A stretch of DNA of 48,996 nt from Streptomyces bicolor (GCF_000719285.1 NZ_JOFS01000048.1:1-48996), one strand, 5' to 3'; counted from the stretch's first letter, positions 25,022-32,852 are shown. Notes: a model not told the origin generated them from the letters alone. Numbers and translations: made by a program.

Positions 25022-26095
25022 GTGACGAACACGGCCGACACCGACGTCCGAGCACCCGACACCACTGACCGCGACCTGATAGTCCGGCTCGCCTTCGGCA
25101 GCATGGCCGCGCAAACCCTGCGCGCGGCAGTGCGGTTGGGGGTGCCCGTGCTGCTCGGCGAGACCCCGCGCCCGGCCGCCGAGGTGGCCGTCGCCGCCGG
25201 GACCGAGCCCCAGCCCATGACCCGACTGCTGCGTGCCCTGGCCGGCCTGGGCCTGCTGACGGAACACGCTCCCGACACCTTCTCGATGACCCCCGCGGGC
25301 GCCCTCCTCGACCCGGGCCACCCCGACTCCCTGACGTCGTTCGTGCGGATGTTCACCGAGCCGGCGATCGTACGCGCCTGGGAGCACCTCGACAGCAGTG
25401 TGCGCACCGGTGAGATCGCCTTCGACACCGTCTTCGGCACGGACTTCTTCAGTCACCTCGGCCAACACCCAGAGCTGTCAGCGGAGTTCAACGCGGCGAT
25501 GAGCCAGGCCGTCGCGGAGACCGCCGCCGCGCTGCCGCGCGCCTTCGACTTCGGCCGGTTCACCAGGGTCACGGACGTCGGCGGGGGCGACGGCACGCTC
25601 CTGGCCGCCGTACTCGACGCCCATCCGCACCTCACCGGCGTGGTCCTCGACACGACGCAGGGCCTGGCCGAGGCTCCGAGGACGCTGGAGCGGCACGGCC
25701 TGACGGACCGCTGCTCACCGGTCGCCGGGGACTTCTTCAGGGGCGTCCCCGAAGGCTCCGACCTCTACCTGATGAAGAGCATCCTGCACAACTGGACGGA
25801 CGACCAGGCGGTCACGATCCTGCGCCACTGCCGCGAGGTGCTGCCCCCTGGCGGGCTCGTCCTGATCGTGGAGCCGGTGCTGCCCGAAGTCGTCGACACC
25901 GGGGCCGGAGCCGAGGTCACAGACGGCGGGGTCACCTATCTGAGCGACCTCAACATGCTGGTGAACGTGGGCGGCCGGGAGCGCACCCGGCGGGACTTCG
26001 AGGAGGTGTGCCGCCGGGCGGGCCTGTCCCTCACCTCGGTCACCCCGCTCAAGGAAGCCGCGCCGTTCTCCCTCATCGAGGCCGTGGCGGACTGA
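25022..26095 (+). CDS. SAM-dependent O-methyltransferase (plant-type, family 2)
   Basis: The product has 357 residues from a GTG with AAAGGAAG upstream. The N-terminal dimerisation and winged-helix region (IVRLAFGSMAAQTLRAAVRLGV) is followed by the SAM motif TDVGGGDGTLLAAVLD, and the catalytic His region LMKSILHNWTDDQAVTILRH then PPGGLVLIVEPV. The family methylates hydroxyl groups of phenolic or polyketide substrates. No biosynthetic cluster is nearby, so the substrate is unknown. Confidence 0.87.
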   Translation: MTNTADTDVRAPDTTDRDLIVRLAFGSMAAQTLRAAVRLGVPVLLGETPRPAAEVAVAAGTEPQPMTRLLRALAGLGLLTEHAPDTFSMTPAGALLDPGHPDSLTSFVRMFTEPAIVRAWEHLDSSVRTGEIAFDTVFGTDFFSHLGQHPELSAEFNAAMSQAVAETAAALPRAFDFGRFTRVTDVGGGDGTLLAAVLDAHPHLTGVVLDTTQGLAEAPRTLERHGLTDRCSPVAGDFFRGVPEGSDLYLMKSILHNWTDDQAVTILRHCREVLPPGGLVLIVEPVLPEVVDTGAGAEVTDGGVTYLSDLNMLVNVGGRERTRRDFEEVCRRAGLSLTSVTPLKEAAPFSLIEAVAD

Positions 26096-26109
26096 CCGCT
26101 GATTCACAC

Positions 26110-26242
26110 CCCAAGCCGGCCTCTCCTCGACGACGTGCCGGGCGGTGAGCACCAGACGTGGAGCGATCAGGTACCCGGTCCCGATGCTGTCGGACCCGGT
26201 GTCGTCGCCGCCCCGGATGAGGACGAGTCGTCGACGGTCCAA
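26110..26242 (-). pseudogene. Truncated trypsin-like serine peptidase (N-terminal fragment)
   Basis: From a TTG at 26242 the frame reads RRLVLIRGGDDTG, then GTGYLIAPRLVLTARHVVE. This is the oxyanion/His-loop start of a trypsin-like fold with the catalytic His. The similarity stops after about 42 residues and the frame continues antisense into the methyltransferase gene, so the Asp and Ser parts are gone. It follows a second fragment on the same strand (26244-26515). Confidence 0.55.
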
Positions 26243-26243
26243 C

Positions 26244-26515
26244 TCAGACCTCGTCGTTCCAGGATCCCGACTGCCGACGGCCGATCTCGGGGTTGGTTCC
26301 TCCGGCGGCCCGGTCCTTGATCTGCAACTTCACGGTCAGCTTGTGGCCCGGGTCGTCCGAGCCGCGTGGGCAGCAGTGTGCCAACTGGTGGGGCGCATCG
26401 CCAAAGCCCCTCCGCAGCAGGGAGGTTGATCTCGCGCACGCCGTCGGTCGACAGGCTGGACGACCTGGCCCTCGGCGAGTTCCAGCCGTAGCCGCAGGGC
26501 GACGTGCGCCGGCGT
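26244..26515 (-). pseudogene. Fragmented ORF resembling a trypco2-type accessory protein
   Basis: Protein-like stretches occur in two frames: HVALRLRLELAEGQVVQPV, then after a shift GHKLTVKLQIKDRAAGGTNP up to a TGA just before the peptidase fragment. The second stretch resembles the C-terminal strands of trypco2 proteins, which are encoded beside trypsin-like effectors. The frames do not join into one ORF, so it is probably a decayed gene. The family call is inference from memory. Confidence 0.3.
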
Positions 26516-26552
26516 GGCGTCGGGTTCCGAAGACGGCTCGGAACCCGACGCC
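26516..26552. terminator. 15-bp hairpin downstream of the lipoprotein gene
   Basis: GGCGTCGGGTTCCGA and TCGGAACCCGACGCC are perfect arms around a 7-nt loop. It lies 36 bp after the lipoprotein stop on the minus strand and could also insulate the fragments at its left. Confidence 0.75.
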
Positions 26553-26561
26553 TGAGCGCTC

Positions 26562-26580
26562 GGGCGGCATTCGGCCGCCC
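26562..26580. terminator. Short hairpin just after the lipoprotein stop
   Basis: GGGCGGC and GCCGCCC form a 7-bp stem with a 5-nt loop, 8 bp after the stop codon at 26588. With the 26516-26552 hairpin it makes a tandem terminator. Confidence 0.5.
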
Positions 26581-26587
26581 ACAGGCG

Positions 26588-27391
26588 TCAGCCGAGCTTG
26601 GTCGCCTGCGCCTCGATCACGGCGGTCGGCTGCTCGAACGCCTCGCCGCGGGTGACCGAGGCGATGTTGAAGGACGAGAAGCCCGCGAGCGTGGTGCCCT
26701 GTCGGAAGACGACGACCTTGGTCTCGCCGGGGGTGCCGTCCTGCTTCGTGGCCACCGTCCAGGCGACGGCGTCCTCGCCGGCCGAGACCTTCTCCTCGCT
26801 GACCTTGGTGACCTGCTGCTTCTCCCCGTCGATCGTCATGGAGAAGCCCCCGGCGCACTTCTTGCCGGCCTCGCGCAGCGCGGCGAGCGCCTGCTCGGCG
26901 CCGTCGGCCTCGTAGGACCACAGGGAGGTCATCGTCTTGGTGATGTCGAGCGAGTCGAGGGTCGCCGCGGCGGCCTCCTCCTCCGTCATCTCCGCGAGCT
27001 CCTCCAGGGAGGGCATCTCCTTCTTGGCCGCCTCGGGCTCCTGGACCACGAGTCGCTGGACGCTCGCCGCCGGCTTGCCCGCCGGCAGGGCCGACAGCAC
27101 CTGACCGACGGGGTCGCACTCGGCCTTGTCGACGGACACGGAACCGGGCTCGAAGACGTCCGCCTTCCCCGGCTTCGTGATCTCGTGGCCCTTCACATCG
27201 CCCTTGGCGACCACGAGCTTCTCCAACTCGGCGGCGGTGAGCGCCTTCGCCGCCGGCTTGTCGGAGTTGGTGCCGCCCTTGGCCCCCTGGTCGTCACCGC
27301 CCTGCTCGCCGCCACCGCAGGCGGTGACCAGAAGCGCGAGGGAGACCGCGGAAGCGGTCAGGACGGTACGACGAATGGCAGTGGCCGACAT
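26588..27391 (-). CDS. Secreted lipoprotein of unknown function
   Basis: The product has 267 residues. The signal peptide MSATAIRRTVLTASAVSLAL ends in the lipobox VTAC with Cys25. A Gly/Asp/Lys-rich linker (26-48) leads to an alpha/beta domain of about 210 residues with VGQVLSALPAGKPAASVQRLV, TMTSLWSYEADGAEQALAAL and a C-terminal VVVFRQGTTLAGFSSFN. The fold resembles actinobacterial sensor or LpqN/PknH-like extracellular domains, but I cannot name it. GGGAGAA lies upstream of the ATG. Two hairpins follow the stop. Confidence 0.75.
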   Translation of the reverse strand: MSATAIRRTVLTASAVSLALLVTACGGGEQGGDDQGAKGGTNSDKPAAKALTAAELEKLVVAKGDVKGHEITKPGKADVFEPGSVSVDKAECDPVGQVLSALPAGKPAASVQRLVVQEPEAAKKEMPSLEELAEMTEEEAAAATLDSLDITKTMTSLWSYEADGAEQALAALREAGKKCAGGFSMTIDGEKQQVTKVSEEKVSAGEDAVAWTVATKQDGTPGETKVVVFRQGTTLAGFSSFNIASVTRGEAFEQPTAVIEAQATKLG

Positions 27392-27553
27392 GGTGCTTCT
27401 CCCGTGCTCAACGCCCTGCGCCCGGTTGCGGCGCAGAGTTCACGGAGGCAAGACCAACGTGACCGGGGCAGGGTTGTGCGCGGCCTGAGGGTTTCTGTGG
27501 CCGGCTTGACGCAGGGGACGAACGCCGACGGCGCGACGCCCGGAATGCTCGCC

Positions 27554-28399
27554 TCAGTCCGATTCGGCGGCGCGATTCAGCCGGTCGTACTGCTCCCGGG
27601 TGAGCCGCACGGCGTCCGCCCCGAGGTTCTCCTCCAGGTGCGCGACGCTCGACGTCCCCGGAATCGGGAGGATCACCGGGGAGTGGGCGAGGAGCCAGGC
27701 GAGGACGACCTGGGTCGGCGTGGCGTCGACCTCCCCCGCCACCGCGGCGATCTCCGACGACCGCGCCCCGGACGTGCCCGCCGCCACCGGCCGCCACGGC
27801 AGGAACGCGATGTCCGCCGCCTCACAGGCCTTCACTACGGGTTCGTGCTCGCGGTCCAGGAGGTTGTAGCGGTTCTGGACGCTCGCGATGTCGACGACCG
27901 ACAGCGCTTCGGCGAGCTCCTCGGCCGTCACCTCCGACAGGCCGATCCGCCCGATCTTGCCCTCGTCGCGCAGGTCGCGCAGCGCGCCGAGCTGGTCGGC
28001 GAGCGGTACGCCCGGGTCCAGGCGGTGCAGTTGGAGCAGTTCGATGCGGTCCAGGCGCAGCCGGCGCAGGGCCTCGTCGACCTGGGCGCGCAGATCGTCC
28101 GGCTCGCCGGCGTGCCGCCAGCCCTCACCGAACGTCGTGTGCCGGATGCCGACCTTCGTGGCGATCACGAGGCCTTCCGGGTACGGGTGCAGGGCCTCGG
28201 CGAGGAGATCCTCGTTCGCTCCCCAGCCGTACAGATGCGCCGTGTCGATCAGCGTGACGCCCAGTTCGACCGCGCGCCGGGCCACCGCGACGCAGGCCGC
28301 GCGGTCCTCGGCGGATTCGGGCCGCAGGTGCATGGCCCCGAACCCGAGCCGTCGTACTTCCAGATCGCCGCCGATGCGGAACGTCGTCGGTGCCGTCAT
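27554..28399 (-). CDS. Aldo/keto reductase
   Basis: The product has 281 residues. The AKR tetrad is visible: Asp and Tyr in LIDTAHLYGWGANED, Lys in VIATKVGI and His in LLQLHRLDP. The NADPH-binding C-terminus has PIPGTSSVAHLEENLGA. It reduces aldehydes or ketones with NADPH; the substrate is unknown. It lies 26 bp after murQ on the same strand and may be the last gene of the murR-murQ operon. TAGCGT 6 nt before its ATG suggests an additional leaderless promoter. Confidence 0.87.
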   Translation of the reverse strand: MTAPTTFRIGGDLEVRRLGFGAMHLRPESAEDRAACVAVARRAVELGVTLIDTAHLYGWGANEDLLAEALHPYPEGLVIATKVGIRHTTFGEGWRHAGEPDDLRAQVDEALRRLRLDRIELLQLHRLDPGVPLADQLGALRDLRDEGKIGRIGLSEVTAEELAEALSVVDIASVQNRYNLLDREHEPVVKACEAADIAFLPWRPVAAGTSGARSSEIAAVAGEVDATPTQVVLAWLLAHSPVILPIPGTSSVAHLEENLGADAVRLTREQYDRLNRAAESD

Positions 28400-28425
28400 A
28401 CGGCCACGCTAACAGCGCGGTCGGC

Positions 28426-29361
28426 TCAGTTCCCCGCCCTTTTCAGCGCGGTCCGCAGCCGGCCGCCCGCCCCCGACAGCAGTCCGGTGGCCGTCGGCCC
28501 GTCCACGCCGGCCAGCAGAACCAGGATCGCCGTCTTGACCTCGCCGCCCGCCTCGGTCAGGGCCCGCTCGATGTCGGCGTCGGCCGCGCCCGTGGCCAGG
28601 GCGACGATACGGCGGGAGCGGGCGCGCAGCTTGTCGTTGGAGGCGCGGACGTCGACCATCAGGTTCCCGTACGTCTTGCCCAGCCGGATCATCGTGATCG
28701 TCGACAGCATGTTGAGGACCAGCTTCTGCGCGGTGCCGGCCTTCAGCCGGGTCGAGCCGGTCAGCAGCTCCGGGCCCACGACGATCTCGATGCCGTGCTC
28801 GGCCGCCGCGGCGAGCGCGCTGTCCGGGTTGCAGGACAGCCCGACCGTCAACGCGCCCCGCTCCCGGGCGTGTTGGACCGCGCCGATCGCGTACGGGGTG
28901 CGCCCGGATGCGGAGACGCCGACGACCGTGTCGGCGGAGGTGAGCGCGAGGGCTTCGAGGTCGGCGCGGGCGAGGTCCGCGGAGTCCTCGGCACCCTCGA
29001 CCGAGTTGACCATCGCCTCCGGCCCGCCCGCGATGAGCCCGACCACCTGACCCGGCTCGGTGTTGAAGGTGGGCGGGCACTCGGAGGCGTCGAGGACGCC
29101 GAGCCGCCCGGCGGTGCCCGCGCCCGCGTAGATGAGGCGCCCGCCGTGTGCCATCCGCTCCGCGATGGCGTCGATGGCGGCGGCGATCTGGGGGAGGCGC
29201 GAAACCACGGCGGCGGGCACCGAGGCGTCCTCGCCGTTCATGAGCCGGGCGATGTCGAGGGTGGGGAGCTGGTCGATCTCGGCGAGCTCGGGCCGGAAGG
29301 CCTCGGTGGTCAGGGCGTCCAACTCGGCGCGGAGATCACGGGGGTTGGATGTGGAGGTCAT
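28426..29361 (-). CDS. murQ: N-acetylmuramic acid 6-phosphate etherase
   Basis: The product has 311 residues. MurQ cleaves the lactyl ether of MurNAc-6-phosphate to give GlcNAc-6-phosphate, which NagA then deacetylates. The SIS domain is visible with YAGAGTAGRLGVLDASECPPTF, the catalytic Glu region NSVEGAEDS, VGVSASGRTPY, and LTGSTRLKAGTAQKLVLNM. It lies between the RpiR-type regulator and an aldo/keto reductase in one direction. It functionally joins the nagK-nagA block at 6.5-8.7 kb. Confidence 0.95.
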   Translation of the reverse strand: MTSTSNPRDLRAELDALTTEAFRPELAEIDQLPTLDIARLMNGEDASVPAAVVSRLPQIAAAIDAIAERMAHGGRLIYAGAGTAGRLGVLDASECPPTFNTEPGQVVGLIAGGPEAMVNSVEGAEDSADLARADLEALALTSADTVVGVSASGRTPYAIGAVQHARERGALTVGLSCNPDSALAAAAEHGIEIVVGPELLTGSTRLKAGTAQKLVLNMLSTITMIRLGKTYGNLMVDVRASNDKLRARSRRIVALATGAADADIERALTEAGGEVKTAILVLLAGVDGPTATGLLSGAGGRLRTALKRAGN

Positions 29362-29403
29362 GGGGTGCGGCTCTTTCTCATGTGCACGGTCGGGCCTACG
29401 GTC

Positions 29404-30321
29404 CTATCGGCGATGCCGATGTGCCAGCGCCTCGTACGACGCGGCCAACGCGGGCGCCGCCGTCTCATAGGTCCGCTGGGCCACCCCCACGAACAGGCAG
29501 TCCACCACCAGCAACTGACTGGTCCGCGATGACATCGCCGCAGGCCGCAGCTCACTCTCCCGCGCCGTGGACGTCGTAAGGATGTGATCGGCGTACTGAG
29601 TCACGGGCCCGTCCGGCCGCCCGGTGATGGCAACCGTCGTGGCCCCGTGCTCGAACGCGACCCGCAACGGCTCGATGACGTCACCGGTGGACCCGGAGTG
29701 CGTGATGGCGATGGCCACGTCACCCGCCCGCAACTGCACCGCGTTCGTCACGGCGAGATGCGGATCACTGTGGGCTTGGGCTATCAGCCCTATCCGCAGC
29801 AGCTTCTGCGTCAGATCCTGCGCGACCAGCCCCGACGCCCCGACGCCGTACACATCGATACGGCGGGCCCCGGCGGCAGCCGACACCGCCGCTCCCAGCT
29901 GGCCCGTGTCGAGACCGGCGGCCGTGTCGGCGAGGGTCTGCTGCTCGTCGTAGGCGAGCTTGGCGACCACGTCGGCGATCGGGTCGTCCACCGCGATGTC
30001 GGTGGTGATGGCGGGGGCGCGGCCCGACTGCTGCTGGGCGGCGAGGCCGGCGAGGGCGAGGCGCAGGTCGCGGTAGCCGGGGTAGCCGAGGAGTCGGGCG
30101 GTGCGTACGACGGTGGCCTCGCTGGTGCCGGTGCGTTCGGCGAGGCCGGTGACCGTGAGGGCCGAGCAGCCCGCCGGGTCGTTCGCGACCGCTTCGGCGA
30201 CGCGCTGCATGGAGCGGGTCATCGACGGGGCGAGGGTGCGCACCTTGGCCGCGAGGGCGGCGGGGGCGGGCGGGGGCCCTCCAGGACCGCTGCCGAAACT
30301 TTCCTTCACTTCCTGGGTCAC
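29404..30321 (-). CDS. murR: MurR/RpiR family transcriptional regulator
   Basis: The GTG at 30321 (starting VTQEVKESF) gives 305 residues. The N-terminal RpiR helix-turn-helix (about 25-95; MTRSMQRVAEAVANDPAG, LTVTGLAERTGTSEATVVRTARLLGYPGY) precedes a SIS domain (about 130-270; IDVYGVGASGLVAQDLTQKL, AIAITHSGSTGDVIEPLR). SIS domains sense sugar phosphates, here probably MurNAc-6-P. murQ follows after 42 bp. TATCTT lies 6 nt before the GTG. The palindrome GAAAGATATTTTC (30326-30338) overlaps this -10, indicating autorepression. The open frame further upstream is antisense to the divergent gene. Confidence 0.88.
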   Translation of the reverse strand: MTQEVKESFGSGPGGPPPAPAALAAKVRTLAPSMTRSMQRVAEAVANDPAGCSALTVTGLAERTGTSEATVVRTARLLGYPGYRDLRLALAGLAAQQQSGRAPAITTDIAVDDPIADVVAKLAYDEQQTLADTAAGLDTGQLGAAVSAAAGARRIDVYGVGASGLVAQDLTQKLLRIGLIAQAHSDPHLAVTNAVQLRAGDVAIAITHSGSTGDVIEPLRVAFEHGATTVAITGRPDGPVTQYADHILTTSTARESELRPAAMSSRTSQLLVVDCLFVGVAQRTYETAAPALAASYEALAHRHRR

Positions 30322-30325
30322 GGAT

Positions 30326-30338
30326 GAAAGATATTTTC
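30326..30338. promoter_or_regulatory. Candidate RpiR/MurR operator over the murR -10 box
   Basis: GAAA-GATAT-TTTC is a 13-bp palindrome of the kind reported for RpiR-type regulators. It overlaps the predicted -10 TATCTT of murR and is 39 bp from the divergent gene's ATG. Confidence 0.5.
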
Positions 30339-30376
30339 GGCTCGGCGTTGTGGTCAAGAGTGCGCACAATGGGTCC

Positions 30377-30763
30377 ATGGAACCCATCGGTCCGCTGGAA
30401 CAGGCGCTGCACACGGCTCGCGCCCTGGTGCTCGCCGACCTGGTCGCGGGCGAGGTCGCCGAGGCGGACGTCGTCTCGCTGGTCGAGGAGTCGGTCGTAC
30501 AGCGGCGCTGGTGGGTGGCGCAGTGGCCGGACGGGGCGGCGTACGTGGCCGGGCTCGTCGCCCAGGACGTACAGGACGCACTGCTGGACAACTACGGCCG
30601 CTGGCCGCTGTGCCCGGTGTGCCGCTCCGGCGAGCCGCACGCACTCGACATCGAGCCCGAGCTGGGGCCCGATCCGCACTGGGTGTGCCATGAGGCGGGG
30701 GTGCGGGTCGCGGCGGTCGGGGCGCTCGGATCCGCCATCACGGGCGGCGGGCCGTCCTCGTGA
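30377..30763 (+). CDS. Conserved hypothetical protein with one CxxC
   Basis: The product has 128 residues from the ATG at 30377 (MEPIGPLEQALHTARALVLAD). It is largely helical with VEESVVQRRWWVAQWPDGAAYVAGLVAQDVQDALLD, then CPVCRSGEPHALDIEPELG and a late WVCHEAG. The CxxC plus Cys and His residues could bind zinc. It is divergent from murR and 79 bp ahead of the DUF4031 gene. The family is conserved in Streptomyces, function unknown. Confidence 0.65.
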   Translation: MEPIGPLEQALHTARALVLADLVAGEVAEADVVSLVEESVVQRRWWVAQWPDGAAYVAGLVAQDVQDALLDNYGRWPLCPVCRSGEPHALDIEPELGPDPHWVCHEAGVRVAAVGALGSAITGGGPSS

Positions 30764-30842
30764 GGGAAACAGGCGTCCTGGTGGGGGAACAAGTCCTCCG
30801 CATGGGCGAACGGGTTGTCCCCGTGCGGGAAGACGCGCCGTC

Positions 30843-31169
30843 GTGACGATCTACATCGACCCGCCGACCTGGCCGGGCCACGGGCGGATGTGGTCGCACC
30901 TCGTCAGCGACGTGTCGTACGACGAGCTGCACACGTTCGCCGAGGAGCTGGGCGTGCCGCGCCGGGCTTTCGAGCGGGATCACTACGACATCCCCTCCCA
31001 CCGGTACGCCGACGCCGTGCGCGCCGGTGCCGTGGAGGTCAGCAGCCGTGAGGTGGTGCGGTTGTTGCAGGGGGGCGGGGTTGCGCAGGCCGAAGGGGCG
31101 GGGACGGGGCTGACGCCCCCTCGGCCTCGCGTTCTCGGTCCCGGTCAGGCGAACTGGCCGGGCTGGTAG
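30843..31169 (+). CDS. DUF4031 domain protein
   Basis: The product has 108 residues from a GTG. The DUF4031 signature is clear: TIYIDPPTWPGHGRMWSHLVSD, YDELHTFAEELGVPRRAFERDHYDIP, RYADAVRAGAVEVSSREVVRLL. The last 25 residues are low-complexity. The function is unknown. The 3' end overlaps the convergent AhpD-like gene by 25 bp. The preceding gap (30764-30842) carries imperfect repeats of GTGGGGGAAC-like units. Confidence 0.75.
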   Translation: MTIYIDPPTWPGHGRMWSHLVSDVSYDELHTFAEELGVPRRAFERDHYDIPSHRYADAVRAGAVEVSSREVVRLLQGGGVAQAEGAGTGLTPPRPRVLGPGQANWPGW

Positions 31170-31618
31170 CTGCCCGCGGGCTGCTGGACCAGGACGTTCA
31201 GCCGGTTGAAGGTGTTGATGATGCCGATCAGGAGAACCAGGGCGCCGAGCTGCTCCTCGTCGTAGTGCTTGGCGGCGTTCTCCCAGACCTCGTCCGGGAC
31301 CCCGCCGGCCGCGTCCGCGATGCGGGTGCCCTCCTCGGTGAGCTCCAGGGCGGCACGCTCTGCCTCGGTGAAGCAGGTGGCCTCCCGCCAGGTCGCCACC
31401 AGGTTGAGGCGCAGCCAGTCCTCGCCGGCGGCCACGGCGTCCTTGCTGTGCATGTCGGTGCAGAAGCCGCAGCCGTTGATCTGGCTGGCGCGCAGGGTAA
31501 TCAGGTGCTGCGTGCTGACGGGCAGCGATGAGTCCTGCACCACCTTGCCGGCCGCGGCGAAGTGCTTGACGGCCTTGCCGATGGTCGGGTTCCCCAGGAT
31601 GTTCAGGCGGGCGCTCAT
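31145..31618 (-). CDS. Carboxymuconolactone decarboxylase / AhpD-like alkylhydroperoxidase
   Basis: From the ATG at 31618, with GAGGAG 6 nt upstream, the product has 157 residues. The redox motif is CGFC with a following His (INGCGFCTDMHSKDA), the AhpD-core active site. The remaining helices have FTEAERAALELTEEGTRI and LGALVLLIGIINTFNRLNV. It probably reduces peroxides. Its upstream CGTCACA-N16-CGTC matches ECF41 promoters, and carboxymuconolactone decarboxylase genes are classic ECF41 partners, so the sigma factor at 241-1107 is the likely activator. A Crp-like palindrome lies further upstream. Confidence 0.88.
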   Translation of the reverse strand: MSARLNILGNPTIGKAVKHFAAAGKVVQDSSLPVSTQHLITLRASQINGCGFCTDMHSKDAVAAGEDWLRLNLVATWREATCFTEAERAALELTEEGTRIADAAGGVPDEVWENAAKHYDEEQLGALVLLIGIINTFNRLNVLVQQPAGSYQPGQFA

Positions 31619-31657
31619 GGCCAACTCCTCTGCCGTTGTCGTCGGTTACGCAGATAT

Positions 31658-31684
31658 GACGGAACGGCTCGGCGGGATGTGACG
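31658..31684 (-). promoter_or_regulatory. ECF41-type promoter of the AhpD-like gene
   Basis: Read on the minus strand, CGTCACA (31684-31678) is followed by 16 nt and CGTC (31661-31658). It differs by one base in the -35 from the sigma gene's own promoter at 159-185, with identical spacing. The start codon is 40 bp downstream. Confidence 0.6.
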
Positions 31685-31693
31685 TGAGCGAAG

Positions 31694-31707
31694 GTGACGT
31701 GGGTCAC
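31694..31707. promoter_or_regulatory. Second GTGAC-N4-GTCAC palindrome
   Basis: GTGACGTGGGTCAC fits the GTG-N6-GNCAC pattern of Streptomyces Crp and has the same arms as the site upstream of cdgB. It sits 10 bp upstream of the ECF41-type -35 box, within the gap behind the MDMPI/GNAT gene. Confidence 0.4.
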
Positions 31708-31718
31708 GTGTGCGTGGC

Positions 31719-32825
31719 CTACCCCCTGCGGCGGATGTAGAGCCGGAGCGCCGGGTCCATGTCCCGCTCCTCGTGCGCGGTCCGCTCCTCCTCCACGGTC
31801 GCCCGTACGTAACCCGCGCGCGTGGCGACGCCCTGGGACGGAAGGTTGCCGGTGTCGATGGTCGCGCAGAGGAGCTGTACGTCGTCCCGGGCCAGGGACC
31901 ACTCCGACAGTGCGCGCAGCGCCTCGCTCGCGTAGCCGCGTCCGCGCGCGCCTTCCACGAGGTCGTAGCCGACCTCGGCCCGGCCCTCCTCGTCGGGGGC
32001 GCCGTGGAAGCCCATGCCGCCGACCGCGAGGTCGTCCTCCTTCCGTACGAGGACGAACAGGCCGAACTCGGGCCGGTGCACGCCCGCCTCGTACGCCTTC
32101 AGCACCATCCCGGCGGCATCCCTCGTCCCCTCGAAGGGACCGCCCACGACCCACGAGAACCCGCCGTCACCGCCCGCGCTCAGGTCGGCGGCGGCCGCGG
32201 GGGTGACGCCCTGGAGGGTGAGGCGGTCGGTGGGGATGACCAGGTTGTTCTGCCAGCGCCACTCGGTGACGGGCCCGCGACCGGGCAGATCGCCGCGGCC
32301 GGTGGCCCACAGCAGGGTGCGCCAGTGGTCGGGGCCGGGCTGGACGCGCGGAAAGATCGTCGTGAGCACGAACTCGGGGAGTTCGGAGGGCGGTTCGTAT
32401 GCCAGGCCGAGCCCCTCGGCGATGTCGTGCGTGTGGAGCAGCACCTCGGCGACGCCCATCGCGGCGAAGCCGTCGCGGTTCGCGCTGCGGAACGGGTAGG
32501 GGTGGAAGCCGCGCGCCTCGCGGGGGGTGATGCGGATGGTGGCGGTGAGCAATGCGCCGGTGGTCTCGATGACGTGGAGCAGGCCCTCGTTGTCGGTGCC
32601 CTCGTCGAGAGTGATCTCGAAGGGGACGTAGTCGTCCTGGGCGCGTCCGGCCAGGTTGGCGGCGTAGGCGATGAGGTCCTCCGCGATGTGGAACGCGGTG
32701 GCTTGGCAGTCCCACTCCAGCCGCCCGGCCCGGACGGCCGTCCAGTCCCGGTCCGCCGCCGTCCGCAGCAGTGCCACGCAGCCGGCCACGGCTTCCTGTA
32801 CGCGTTCCCCGCTTATGTCTCGCAT
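31719..32825 (-). CDS. Fusion of MDMPI/DinB-like domain and GNAT acetyltransferase
   Basis: The product has 368 residues. Residues 1 to about 190 look like a mycothiol-dependent maleylpyruvate isomerase/DinB-like bundle (AVAGCVALLRTAADRDWTA, WDCQATAFHIAEDLIAYAANL, MGVAEVLLHTHDIAEGLGL) with plausible metal His residues. Residues about 195-368 are a GNAT domain (VIPTDRLTLQGVTP, VGGMGFHGAPDEEGRAEVGYDLVEGARGRGYASEALRAL, GNLPSQGVATRAGYVR) of the RimJ type. Such a fusion may couple thiol-dependent detoxification with acetylation; this is speculation. TAGCCT lies 7 nt before the ATG. The HD gene is 27 bp upstream. Confidence 0.8.
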   Translation of the reverse strand: MRDISGERVQEAVAGCVALLRTAADRDWTAVRAGRLEWDCQATAFHIAEDLIAYAANLAGRAQDDYVPFEITLDEGTDNEGLLHVIETTGALLTATIRITPREARGFHPYPFRSANRDGFAAMGVAEVLLHTHDIAEGLGLAYEPPSELPEFVLTTIFPRVQPGPDHWRTLLWATGRGDLPGRGPVTEWRWQNNLVIPTDRLTLQGVTPAAAADLSAGGDGGFSWVVGGPFEGTRDAAGMVLKAYEAGVHRPEFGLFVLVRKEDDLAVGGMGFHGAPDEEGRAEVGYDLVEGARGRGYASEALRALSEWSLARDDVQLLCATIDTGNLPSQGVATRAGYVRATVEEERTAHEERDMDPALRLYIRRRG

Positions 32826-32852
32826 GCCGTGCAGGCTACGGCGGCGGGCTGG

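Noticed and set aside
25022..26095. Methyltransferase as part of a secondary-metabolite cluster
   Set aside because: No synthase, cyclase or tailoring enzyme lies on either side.
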